From the NCBI GenBank assembly GCA_035296965.1, contig DATGZX010000213.1, forward strand, positions 1 through 14,500: 14,500 nucleotides of DNA, read 5' to 3'. This document shows, in pieces, positions 7,622 to 14,398 of this stretch (the stretch's first letter is position 1; each line of letters opens with the position of its first letter). The translations under genes and the position numbers were made by a program. A model generated the notes under the pieces. It ran no database searches, was not told the DNA's origin, and saw only the letters and a program-made list of their open reading frames with translations. The stretch is from DATGZX01 sp035296965 (lineage in GTDB: Bacteria > Planctomycetota > Planctomycetia > Gemmatales > Gemmataceae).

Positions 7622-8647
7622 CTAATCATCGGACTGGATGGAGACGCTGATCGCTTGATTGATTACAGGAGGGGCCGCAGGCACCTGGGCAGGGGCCTTA
7701 CCATCCGATGAATCGTGGTGTGGTTTTTCGAGGAATGCCGTCAACCTGGCCCTCGAACCAGCATCGCGGTAAATCATCGCCTGGCTGAACGAATGCCACA
7801 ACTCCCGCTGTTTGTCCCAGGTCGGCGGCAACGCGAGCCCAAGCTTTTTGCACAGTTCCGGCAGAAAAACGTCGAACGACGCTTTCACCCATTCCCCCCA
7901 CCTCTCGGCACTACTGCGAGCCCGCCAGTACGCGAACATCGCAACCAGAGGACAGACAACCACCAACCAGGGAACCTTGGATTCCCATTGCCAGAGCGCT
8001 ATTGCTGCATATTCCGCCAGCAGTAGCAAGCTGGCGAACCAGAGATTGACCCAGAAGTCCGTTGTTGCCCGCGCGGAATTTACTAACTCACGGTAATCCT
8101 TCGACACCACGGCCAGCAGACGGAACCAGCCTTGAATCGATTCGAAGCCGTAGACTTCGCGGGGATAATCCTCAAACGCGCGAACGGTGTTGCCAAAAGA
8201 ACTAGGCAGAATCAGGCCTTCCTCTGACGGAAAGCGATAGGCAGCCTCGCGCTTCAGCTCTATCAGTTTCTCAACGTGAGGGAAGCTCGCTGCGTCACCC
8301 GGCCACTGCTGGTATTGCGCTTGGAGATTGCTCACCTTGCCATGAAGCCTTCGGAATCGCCAGCGTTCCAAATGCGTGAGTGGGATATACGAGCGCAGAT
8401 ACCAGTACCCCTCCATGAGGCGAAAAATCTCCCGGTTGAGAGCCATGAGTGTAACCCCGCCGATCCATGAGAACAGCGCGATGAAAGTGGTCTCCTTTAG
8501 CGCGTCAGTTTGGCTGAAGCTAAGCCAGGTCGGTAGCATTCCATAGAGAGCTAATATCCCAATCGTAGCCGCCAGGAAGGCCAAGGCCGGCATGAAGTAC
8601 CCAATCACGAAGTCACGGTCGAAAATCTTGTTCAGCTCGCCGATCAC
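7622..8647 (-). CDS. Uncharacterised four-helix membrane protein
   Basis: 341 residues, function not recognised. Predicted membrane helices are near 13-36 (VIGYFMPALAFLAATIGILA), 54-72, 198-219 and 225-242. A soluble section of about 125 residues separates the two pairs, and the C-terminal 100 residues are polar. The opening FDRDFVIGYFMPALAFL and the segment GNTVRAFEDYPREVYGFESI (152-171) resemble a widespread family of hypothetical membrane proteins I have seen without an assigned role; this is memory, not a search. The start is GTG at 8647, chosen because AAGGAG sits 8 bases upstream and the frame fits the first helix. It follows the RRM gene by only 49 bases on the same strand, so co-transcription is likely. 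No enzymatic motif is visible. Confidence 0.8.
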   Translation of the reverse strand: MIGELNKIFDRDFVIGYFMPALAFLAATIGILALYGMLPTWLSFSQTDALKETTFIALFSWIGGVTLMALNREIFRLMEGYWYLRSYIPLTHLERWRFRRLHGKVSNLQAQYQQWPGDAASFPHVEKLIELKREAAYRFPSEEGLILPSSFGNTVRAFEDYPREVYGFESIQGWFRLLAVVSKDYRELVNSARATTDFWVNLWFASLLLLAEYAAIALWQWESKVPWLVVVCPLVAMFAYWRARSSAERWGEWVKASFDVFLPELCKKLGLALPPTWDKQRELWHSFSQAMIYRDAGSRARLTAFLEKPHHDSSDGKAPAQVPAAPPVINQAISVSIQSDD

Positions 8648-8696
8648 GCCTGCATCTCCTTCTACTCAACGGATCCGTTCAGGCACTTCTGGCTAC

Positions 8697-9038
8697 TTAA
8701 ACCGTGTTGCCCCCTCTAGGTGGAAGGGTGTGGTCATCTCCATCAAGCCCGCTCGCTCTGGGTGGAAGGGTGTGGTCATCTCCATCAAGCCCGCTCGCTC
8801 TGGCCACGTTGACCGTAAGGCTGCGTCCCTTGAACTCTATCCCGTTCAAGGCAACGATGGCTGCCTGAGCCTCTCCCTCGCTCGCCATTTCGATGAAACC
8901 AAATCCCCTGGAGCGACCCGTATCGCGGTCTATGACTATCTCGACCGATTTTACGATGCCGTGTGGTTCGAAGAGCGTTTCCAGATCGGTGTTATGCACG
9001 TCAAACTTCAGGTTGCCTACGTAAAGTTTCCTGCCCAT
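8697..9038 (-). CDS. Single-RRM RNA-binding protein
   Basis: 113 residues from ATG 9038, chosen over an ATG 24 bases upstream because a full AGGAGG stands 6 bases before it. Residues 3-78 form one RNA recognition motif: RNP2 LYVGNL (5-10), RNP1 RGFGFIEM (44-51), and the final strand SLTVNVA. The aromatic residues Tyr6, Phe46 and Phe48 needed for RNA stacking are present. Small single-RRM proteins of this kind, known from cyanobacteria and planctomycetes, bind single-stranded RNA and are often cold-responsive or involved in mRNA localisation. The tail is a tandem repeat of ASGLDGDDHTLPPR followed by GGNTV, where relatives usually carry a Gly-rich tail. It is the probable first gene of a two-gene unit with the membrane protein downstream. 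Confidence 0.93.
   Translation of the reverse strand: MGRKLYVGNLKFDVHNTDLETLFEPHGIVKSVEIVIDRDTGRSRGFGFIEMASEGEAQAAIVALNGIEFKGRSLTVNVARASGLDGDDHTLPPRASGLDGDDHTLPPRGGNTV
8719..8802. repeat. Exact 42-bp tandem duplication inside the RRM gene
   Basis: Copies 8719-8760 and 8761-8802 are identical over 42 bases, beginning GGTGGAAGGGTGTGGTCATC. They encode two copies of ASGLDGDDHTLPPR without breaking the frame. The lack of a single difference suggests a recent slippage or recombination event. Confidence 0.95.
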
Positions 9039-9659
9039 GTGGGGCCTCCTGAAAAGGAACATGAGGCATGCCGTAGATCCGCGCCGACTGACGTTCCCGC
9101 CTGGGGTAACTTTGTCCGGAGCTGTCCCGGACGGAACATCGTTTTGGATTTAATAGAGCTTCTATGGTCACATGGTACTCCGAGCATTGCAGGGGAGCAA
9201 GGATTATCCTGTATCCATCATTCGCGCCAGTGGCCATTGTCGCGCTTGGCTGAATTCAATCAAATCCTGCACGAGTGCAGGATCGTTCAGAGGGCGACCA
9301 GGGGACTCAGACCGTTGCAGCTTCAGTGGGCCAGCCATAATCGAATACATCCACGTCGATCCAGTGCGTCGGGGCTTAGCAGCCAGGGAAGGAAAGTGGA
9401 ATTCGTCCAGCGTCGCTTGCGAGAAAGGCAAGAACTCGCTGAAGGCTGATCCTGTAGATTTGGGCGAAGGCAGCCCGAAGCCGGGGACAAGGGTAGCAAG
9501 CGGGTTCACCAGGGCTTCCAAAGACTCCAGCCGCGGGCACACAAACTGCCTTGGCCACCCGGCCGTTTTCTTGCTTGCAAATATCTGGTTCCCGGTTAAC
9601 CTCTTGCTAACATCCGGTCAAACTGACTGGCCGCTCAGCACCTCTGGAGAACCAATCGC
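9039..9659. other. Gap with transposase relic; no intact gene
   Basis: The left part is the upstream region of the RRM gene. It includes a small hairpin, GTCCGG (9114-9119) with CCGGAC (9127-9132), about 75-125 bases before the start. A 9-bp palindrome ATCCTGCAC-GA-GTGCAGGAT lies at 9264-9283. The relic at 9301-9471 follows. From 9472 to 9659 I see only the leader of the next gene. Confidence 0.5.
9301..9471 (+). pseudogene. Relic of a REP-associated (RAYT, Y1-type) transposase C-terminus
   Basis: The plus frame reads DSDRCSFSGPAII, then EYIHVDPVRRGLAAREGKWN, then SLKADPVDLGEG. The block IEYIH-x-[ND]-PVRRGL followed by W-x-[WS]-SS is the hallmark C-terminal segment of RAYT/TnpA-REP proteins, which mobilise or process REP palindromes. 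The N-terminal two thirds, with the His-hydrophobic-His metal site, is missing: I found no HVH-like motif upstream in any frame. The frame runs on past the natural end into the next gene, consistent with decay. It fits the REP-like palindromes 1.8 kb downstream. Family identification is by motif memory. Confidence 0.6.
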
Positions 9660-11315
9660 ATGCGCCCTTTCGACGAACGAAAACATTTCACGTCGCGCTC
9701 CATCGTCTCCTTGCCAAGGTTGCCGATCCTCATCCTGGGCGCATTCGCCTCGGCCCTGTGCATGGCTTGGCTGCTCCACTTGACTTTCCTTTGCAATTTC
9801 TACATGTCCGTTCTCGGCCCGGCTCTGGCGGCGCTGGGCCTCGGATTTGCGCTGCGCGGTCTCGTCGGTGGGGCGCATTGCCGGAACCACTGGGTTGCCG
9901 GCGCTGTGGGCCTGATTTCCGGACTGATTCTCTATCTTGGCTGTTATCAGCTTTGCTTCGCGGCAGCCGCTCCGCCCTTCGCCTGGCGGATGGAGCTCTT
10001 ACCAAACTACATCCAATTTCGTCTGCAGACGGACGTCGTCCGAAAGGTCGGTCACGGCTTCGTCGGAAAGGCTGGTCAGAATCCGCCGAACAACAAAGAC
10101 AAGCCCTCGTTCATCCTGAACAGCTTCATATTCATCTCCGAGCTGCTGATTGTCGAAGGGATCGTTTGTGCTGCCGCGTGGAAACGTACCCGCTGGGCCT
10201 ATTGCGACGATCTGGGCGGATGGATGAGCCGGGACCAGGTTGCCCTGCCCGGCGGATTTGCCGGCGACTTTTGCCAAGCCCTCGAGACCGGTTCGTTGGC
10301 GGATTTTGCCGCCAGGACTCCCCGGGGTGTCAATCGGCAGCTCTCCGGTCTGTTGATTGTGGAATACGCTGGCGATGCCAGGCGATCCGCACTCGAGTAT
10401 CCGGTTTACCTGAGTGTCGAGGACTTTCCCATCTCCGCAAGGTTGGGCTGGCTGAGGCGTTTCCGGCGAACCTACGTCCGCCAGATCGAGCTGGAGCCGG
10501 ACGAAATGCTTGACCTGCGTCCGCTGTTTCCAAAATTCGCCCGGCTCCTGGAAGACCAGCACCCGGAAGTGCGCGAGCTTGCCAAGAAAGCCCCCGTGGT
10601 CATGCCCAACGAGCTGCCGGCTGACGAGGTCGGGCAGGTAAGCCCGGTCCCCAAACCCTTTCGCAAGTGCGTCCGCCGCCCTGGCTACGCTTTGTTCGTC
10701 ACTCTCCGTAGCCTGATCCCGTTGGTTCACTTTCTGGGCGGCGTCTCCTTAGCTGCCGTGGGATATTTCTTTCTGGCGCTAAACGATCATCTGATGCTGG
10801 GCTGCGCTGTCATTGCGATAGGAGGAGGAGGTGTCTGCTGGGGCAGCTATGTCGCCCTCGGCTGCCAGGGGGTATATGCGGACCGTTGGAGGTTGCGCCG
10901 GTTGCGCCAGGAAATCGAACAGCGCTCGGACCACTGGGTGTCCGCTCAAGATCCGGAAGCGATTTATGTATCCATCATCCCGCGCGAGAATTTTGCCAAG
11001 TTCAAATGGACCATGGATTCCGATCTGCTCTTGGCCCGTTTTGACGCGGAAAAGCATCGTCTGCTGATGGAAGGCGATTCGGATCGCTACCGTATTCCCT
11101 GGGCCGCCGTCTTCGCGTGCCAACCGCTCTGTTTTTATCATCCAACCGACCACCAACACCGCAACCAGCTCTGGATGGTTCGGTTGCTGGTGCAAATGGA
11201 GCAAGGTCAGCAAGAATTGCTTCTCAGCGTGGGACAGACAGACTTCCGCAATAGGACCAATCAGCGCCGACTCAGAGCCGCTCAGGAGTTTTGCGTGCGC
11301 GTCATGTCGCTTTAG
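9660..11315 (+). CDS. Uncharacterised six-helix membrane protein with large soluble domains
   Basis: 551 residues, not recognised. Predicted membrane helices lie near 21-42, 48-68, 77-103 and 151-173, then a soluble section of about 170 residues (175-345), then helices near 348-372 and 377-401, then a 150-residue soluble C-terminal domain. The C-terminal part (MDSDLLLARFDAEKHRLLME, RYRIPWAAVFACQPLCFYHP, LWMVRLLVQMEQGQQELLLS) alternates short hydrophobic strands like a beta-rich domain, vaguely like a pleckstrin-like fold. That is speculation from pattern alone. No kinase, protease, ATPase or transporter motif is seen. GGAG lies about 10 bases before ATG 9660. Its stop codon is the first part of a long palindrome. 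Codon use matches its neighbours, so it is probably a resident gene. Confidence 0.8.
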   Translation: MRPFDERKHFTSRSIVSLPRLPILILGAFASALCMAWLLHLTFLCNFYMSVLGPALAALGLGFALRGLVGGAHCRNHWVAGAVGLISGLILYLGCYQLCFAAAAPPFAWRMELLPNYIQFRLQTDVVRKVGHGFVGKAGQNPPNNKDKPSFILNSFIFISELLIVEGIVCAAAWKRTRWAYCDDLGGWMSRDQVALPGGFAGDFCQALETGSLADFAARTPRGVNRQLSGLLIVEYAGDARRSALEYPVYLSVEDFPISARLGWLRRFRRTYVRQIELEPDEMLDLRPLFPKFARLLEDQHPEVRELAKKAPVVMPNELPADEVGQVSPVPKPFRKCVRRPGYALFVTLRSLIPLVHFLGGVSLAAVGYFFLALNDHLMLGCAVIAIGGGGVCWGSYVALGCQGVYADRWRLRRLRQEIEQRSDHWVSAQDPEAIYVSIIPRENFAKFKWTMDSDLLLARFDAEKHRLLMEGDSDRYRIPWAAVFACQPLCFYHPTDHQHRNQLWMVRLLVQMEQGQQELLLSVGQTDFRNRTNQRRLRAAQEFCVRVMSL

Positions 11316-11382
11316 AGCCTATCCGGGAAAGGGGTCAGACGCTGAGATTCCAGAGGGTCTGACCCCTTTTCCGGATAGGCTC
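11315..11382. repeat. 26-bp-stem palindrome beginning in the stop codon of the upstream gene
   Basis: GAGCCTATCCGG (11315-11326) pairs with CCGGATAGGCTC (11371-11382), GAAA with TTTT (one G-T pair), and GGGGTCAGAC (11331-11340) with GTCTGACCCC (11357-11366), leaving a 16-base loop. The first base is the G of the TAG stop. No T-run follows on either strand. The AAAGGGGTCAGAC core is one I associate with REP elements served by RAYT transposases. It may also block or slow transcription between two convergent genes. Confidence 0.85.
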
Positions 11383-11427
11383 AAAGCTTCGGCCAAACCG
11401 AATAACCCTAGAGGGGCAATGAAAAGG

Positions 11428-11463
11428 GGTCGGGAGTCTTATTGCGAAATAAGATTGCCGACC
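11428..11463. repeat. Second REP-like palindrome (16-bp arms)
   Basis: GGTCGGGAGTCTTATT (11428-11443) and AATAAGATTGCCGACC (11448-11463) pair over 16 positions with one mismatch and one G-T, around GCGA. It is preceded by AAAAGG, so the left arm reads AAAAGGGGTCGGGAGTC, another REP-type consensus I recall. It lies 46 bases after the preceding palindrome. Confidence 0.7.
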
Positions 11464-11588
11464 AATCACCCGGTGCGCCAATGGTTCGCCTAACATACTG
11501 GCAAATGGTGCAGCTAGCATACATCTGGAATTCCTTGCGCAATTTCGTGCCGGGGTCACTATATCACCGTGCCTGATTCGGCAGCGGC

Positions 11589-11637
11589 GTAGGACAGATT
11601 TCCCAATCTGTCCGGTCAGGTTGGAAACCTGACCTAC
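11589..11637. repeat. Twin-hairpin repeat GTAGGACAGATT...AACCTGACCTAC
   Basis: There are two adjacent hairpins: GGACAGATT-TCCC-AATCTGTCC (11592-11613) and GGTCAGGTT-GGA-AACCTGACC (11614-11634), both with perfect 9-bp arms. The unit is bounded by GTAGG and CCTAC. I associate this arrangement with a repeat frequent between planctomycete genes. From 11638 to 11789 I see nothing identifiable before the hydrolase stop codon. Confidence 0.75.
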
Positions 11638-11789
11638 TGCCAAATCCCGCACGGTCATTTAGATTGTCGGGGGACGTCGCAGGGGCTTCCGAAGACGCCC
11701 TGGCCAAGCAGTCGAAGCGGCTAGAATTCCCAAAGAGTCTGGCCGAGGCCGAAGTCTTCTCCCCGCCCTCGCCACCCCAGCCCCTTCAC

Positions 11790-13106
11790 TCAATCAAACG
11801 CAACCGCAATCAGCCCTTCGCTGGCTGGTTTCCAGTTGGGCACGTGCAAGAGGTGGCCGTTGAATTCCAGCTTTACGCTGTCGGGCTTGTCCGTGGGGAT
11901 ATAGACGTCGGCGGCCGAAATGAAGGGCAGGTTCCAGTTGGGGCCTGCGGGATGGGTGGCGTCGGTCTTCTTGTTTTGATTGGCGTCGAACACATAGAAG
12001 CCCACTTTGGTTGCGCCCGCCGGCGCGATTTCCGGGGTGGCGATCTCCACGTCGTTGATTTTCAGGCTGTCTTTGCCCGCTGCGATCGCGCCGTTCAATT
12101 GGGAGACAATGAGGATGGAGGAATCGTCGCTGAGATGAAGGTCGCGAAGCACGCTGGCGCCGGGCTCCGATTTTTCGTCGCGCGTCTTCAGGTAGACCAG
12201 AAGGTCGGTCCGCACGAAGGGCTCGCGATAGTAGTGCATCGGGCGGGCGTTGCCGGGCGTGTGCAGGCAAAATTCGTAATGCTGGCCGGCTTTGGCCTGG
12301 AAGGGGCCCCAGGCGCCGTCCTGGCGAACGCTGAGCTGGGCGAGGGGCTTGGGGGCCAAGCGCCGACCTGTATCCGCCGCAACTTCGTAAGCCTCCACCG
12401 TGGCTCCGGCCAGGGGCGTGTTGGGGCCGAACAGCTTCGCGAAGCCGGCTACGGCAATCGGTTCTTGAGGCGTGATCTTCAGGGTTTTCGGGGCCTTGCC
12501 GTCGTTGAAGAACGTGTAGACTTTTTCGAAACATTCCGGCCCGGTGGCAGCCTCCACGTGATCGGGCTTTTCGAGCACGACGTGCTTGGCCCCCTCGCGC
12601 GCGGCACCGGGACCGGCGATCTTGTCTCCCTTGGAGCCCACGACCAGCGTGGGCACGCCGCCCACGTTGGTGGACGGTCTGCCGGCGATATTGGCGTAAT
12701 GAGCAACCTTGGCCGCCCGCGCGGGGTCCGCGAGGTAGTCCTGGCTCACCATCGTGCCTCGTGAGTGGCCGACGAGATCCACCTTGTCGAACCCGGTGCG
12801 CGTGCGCACGGCATCGATGAACTTGTCCAGAGGCGCGGCACCGCCGGTCGCTCCGGTCGAGTTATAGTCGTAGTTGGCGATCCAGCTCGGGGGGTAGCCG
12901 TTACTGGCGAAGAGTCGCGCCGGCAGCTCATACTGCTCGCCGGAACCTCCGAAGCCGTGCACGAAGACGATGGGTCGCAACGACTTGTCGGCGCCGGCAT
13001 CCACGTTGCCCTTCCAGTCTGGAGCTGGATTGTCCGCCGGCAGCGCGGCGCACGTTATCAAGGTCAGCAAGCAAACCAAGATGCATGTCGTTCGGCTGTG
13101 TTTCAT
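11790..13106 (-). CDS. Secreted alpha/beta-hydrolase, probable lipase/esterase, with C-terminal beta domains
   Basis: 438 residues. Residues 1-24 are a Sec signal peptide (MKHSRTTCILVCLLTLITCA, then ALPA before Asp25). The hydrolase domain spans about 43-205. HGFGGS (50-55) is the oxyanion-hole loop, GHSRG (113-117) the nucleophile elbow with Ser115, and Asp161 (GSKGDKI) and His183 (PDHVEA) complete a likely triad. The short run from Ser to Asp leaves little room for a lid. Residues about 207-310 look like a transthyretin/carboxypeptidase-regulatory-type beta domain (TPLAGATVEAYE). About 310-438 is a further beta-rich domain, perhaps for substrate or surface binding. It would act outside the cytoplasm on esters or lipids; the substrate is not shown. 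AAGGA stands 12 bases before ATG 13106. It is divergent from the sigma factor at 13549. Confidence 0.88.
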   Translation of the reverse strand: MKHSRTTCILVCLLTLITCAALPADNPAPDWKGNVDAGADKSLRPIVFVHGFGGSGEQYELPARLFASNGYPPSWIANYDYNSTGATGGAAPLDKFIDAVRTRTGFDKVDLVGHSRGTMVSQDYLADPARAAKVAHYANIAGRPSTNVGGVPTLVVGSKGDKIAGPGAAREGAKHVVLEKPDHVEAATGPECFEKVYTFFNDGKAPKTLKITPQEPIAVAGFAKLFGPNTPLAGATVEAYEVAADTGRRLAPKPLAQLSVRQDGAWGPFQAKAGQHYEFCLHTPGNARPMHYYREPFVRTDLLVYLKTRDEKSEPGASVLRDLHLSDDSSILIVSQLNGAIAAGKDSLKINDVEIATPEIAPAGATKVGFYVFDANQNKKTDATHPAGPNWNLPFISAADVYIPTDKPDSVKLEFNGHLLHVPNWKPASEGLIAVAFD

Positions 13107-13548
13107 GGCAGGTGTATTCCTTTTGCATCCATTAATCCGAGCCCAGACGCGCTCTCGCGTGATTGTCGCGCGCCCCGGTCGCGGGTCAAGGCCAAAGATT
13201 GCTTACACACAGCCGGTTAAGAAGAACGGTCGTGACATGCTCCTGGTGGGTCCGTCTGCCGGACGGGACCTGCCAACCGCGCAGCCGACGGCGGTGATCC
13301 TGCCTGGGAGATCTGAAAAGCGCTGAACAGGAGATAACGGAGGAAACAGAGAGGATTTCCTCTGTTGCCTCCGTTCTCTCCTGTTGAAATAACCGCTCCC
13401 CAATCCAAGTCGGCATGCCTTCGGACGTTTTTGTCCAATACCATGAAGAGACAGTGTTTGGGCAGGGAGTCCGTGCGTTTCCGGAATAATTCGGGAAGGT
13501 CGTGAAAGATTCGGCGGGCTCCGTTGATGAATAGGGTGAGGGGTGATG
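13107..13548. other. Divergent intergenic region with one hairpin repeat
   Basis: This 442-base gap lies between the hydrolase and ECF sigma starts, so it should carry promoters for both, but I see no convincing sigma-70-like pair. The only structure is hairpin repeat copy B at 13297-13385. Overlapping open frames here are made of the repeat and have no family features. Confidence 0.5.
13297..13385. repeat. Hairpin repeat, copy B
   Basis: AACAGGAGATAACGGAGG (13326-13343) and CCTCCGTTCTCTCCTGTT (13368-13385) pair over 18 positions with one mismatch. A nested inner hairpin (AACAGAG with CTCTGTT, 13345-13351 and 13360-13366) means nearly the whole 60 bases fold on themselves. The 29-base left flank starts ATCCTGCCTGGGA, as in copy A at 5774-5863. 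Confidence 0.8.
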
Positions 13549-14172
13549 ATGGAGCCGAGCACGCGGCATAGCCTGGTCTTGCGATTACGCAATCTCGACG
13601 ACGATGTTGCGTGGGCGGAATTCGTGCAACTCTATGAGCCGTTGGTCTTTCGGTTGGCCAAGAGCAAAGGGTTGCAGGATGCCGACGCGCAGGACCTGTG
13701 CCAGGAGCTGTTTCGGGCCGTGGCCGCGGCCATCGAGCGCTGGGACCCGGCCAAGGGGAAATTTCGCGCCTGGCTGTTTCGCATCACGCGCAACCTGGTC
13801 GTCAATTTTCTCGTGCGGCAGGGGCGGCAGCCGCGTGGCAGCGGCCGGACCAGTGTGCTCGAATTGCTCGAAGCGCAGCCCGCGGGCGATGCGGGGGCCG
13901 AGGCGGAGTTTGCCGCGGAGTTCAAACGGCGGGCCTTCCACTGGGCGGCCGAGCAAGCCAAGCCCGAGTTCGCCGATTCGACCTGGCAAGCCTTCTGGCT
14001 GACCGGTGTCGAAAATCGGCCGGTCGCGGAAGTGGCGGCCGAACTTGGTCTGACGGAGGGGGCGATTTATGTCGCGCGCTGCCGGGTGCTGGCACGGTTG
14101 CGCAAGTGCGTGCAAGGACTCACTGAAGATTCTGGGCTGGACGATCAGGAACGTGTTGAAAGTGGGGTCTGA
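13549..14172 (+). CDS. Stand-alone ECF-type RNA polymerase sigma factor
   Basis: 207 residues from ATG 13549, preferred because GAGGGG sits 5 bases upstream; GTG 13543 and ATG 13546 are in frame but crowd that site. Region 2 is at about 10-90 (LRNLDDDVAWAEFVQLYEPL, DAQDLCQELFRAV, GKFRAWLFRITRNLVVNFL). Region 4 is at about 140-195 (WQAFWLTGVENRPVAEVAAE, LGLTEGAIYVARCRVLARLR). The linker is Gly/Ala-rich. No membrane helix or extension is present, unlike the other two sigma factors in the window. Planctomycete sigma factors of this short type often sit next to a Ser/Thr protein kinase gene. Here a repeat and the tail of an opposing gene follow instead, so any kinase partner has been displaced or lies elsewhere. 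Confidence 0.92.
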   Translation: MEPSTRHSLVLRLRNLDDDVAWAEFVQLYEPLVFRLAKSKGLQDADAQDLCQELFRAVAAAIERWDPAKGKFRAWLFRITRNLVVNFLVRQGRQPRGSGRTSVLELLEAQPAGDAGAEAEFAAEFKRRAFHWAAEQAKPEFADSTWQAFWLTGVENRPVAEVAAELGLTEGAIYVARCRVLARLRKCVQGLTEDSGLDDQERVESGV

Positions 14173-14235
14173 CTTGTTGAAATATGCAGACCACGGCGGG
14201 TCAGAAATGGGCCATTGGTATACAGACAACTTTGC

Positions 14236-14392
14236 GCGGCTGTATCTACTGCGAAGCAGTTACACAACTTAGCCCAGGGTCGCGGTATTCCGCGCACCCT
14301 GGGAGAGCATGGGCGAAAAAAGCAAGCGTCTACCCCGAAGGGGTTGCACAGCGCGGCAACCGAATGTGGAACCCCTTCAGGGCAGGGCTTCC
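14236..14392. repeat. Composite palindromic repeat (CCCAGGG...CCCTGGG, ACCCCGAAGGGGT)
   Basis: ACTGC-GAA-GCAGT (14248-14260) is followed by CCCAGGGTCGCGG (14273-14285) pairing with CCGCG-C-ACCCTGGG (14290-14303) with one bulged base. Next come ACCCC-GAA-GGGGT (14332-14344) and GGTTGC/GCAACC (14342-14361), then a partial echo AACCCCTTCAGGG. The order of blocks matches a long intergenic repeat I associate with planctomycetes. The sequence between 14173 and 14235 shows no gene. Confidence 0.65.
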
Positions 14393-14398
14393 AAGGTG

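Noticed and set aside
9264..9283. 9-bp palindrome ATCCTGCAC-GA-GTGCAGGAT as an operator
   Set aside because: It lies in the transposase relic region with no gene start it could control, and it occurs once in the window.
8592..9449. 285-codon open frame (+) across the RRM gene
   Set aside because: Most of it is antisense to the RRM and membrane-protein start, and its apparent repeat is the 42-bp duplication read backwards.
9999..10730. 243-codon open frame (-) inside the 551-residue gene
   Set aside because: It is antisense to predicted membrane helices and soluble domains, and it has no ribosome site or family features.
11664..12764. 366-codon open frame (+) opposite the hydrolase
   Set aside because: It is antisense to a gene with signal peptide, nucleophile elbow and triad. 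Its sequence shows no domain, and long antisense frames are expected at this GC content.
13047..13055. Lipobox at Leu-Ile-Thr-Cys19 in the hydrolase signal peptide
   Set aside because: Thr directly before Cys is not a usual lipobox residue, and a normal cleavage site (Leu-Pro-Ala) follows five residues later.
13585..14229. 214-codon open frame (-) opposite the ECF sigma factor
   Set aside because: The plus strand carries clear sigma-2 and sigma-4 regions, so this is a shadow.
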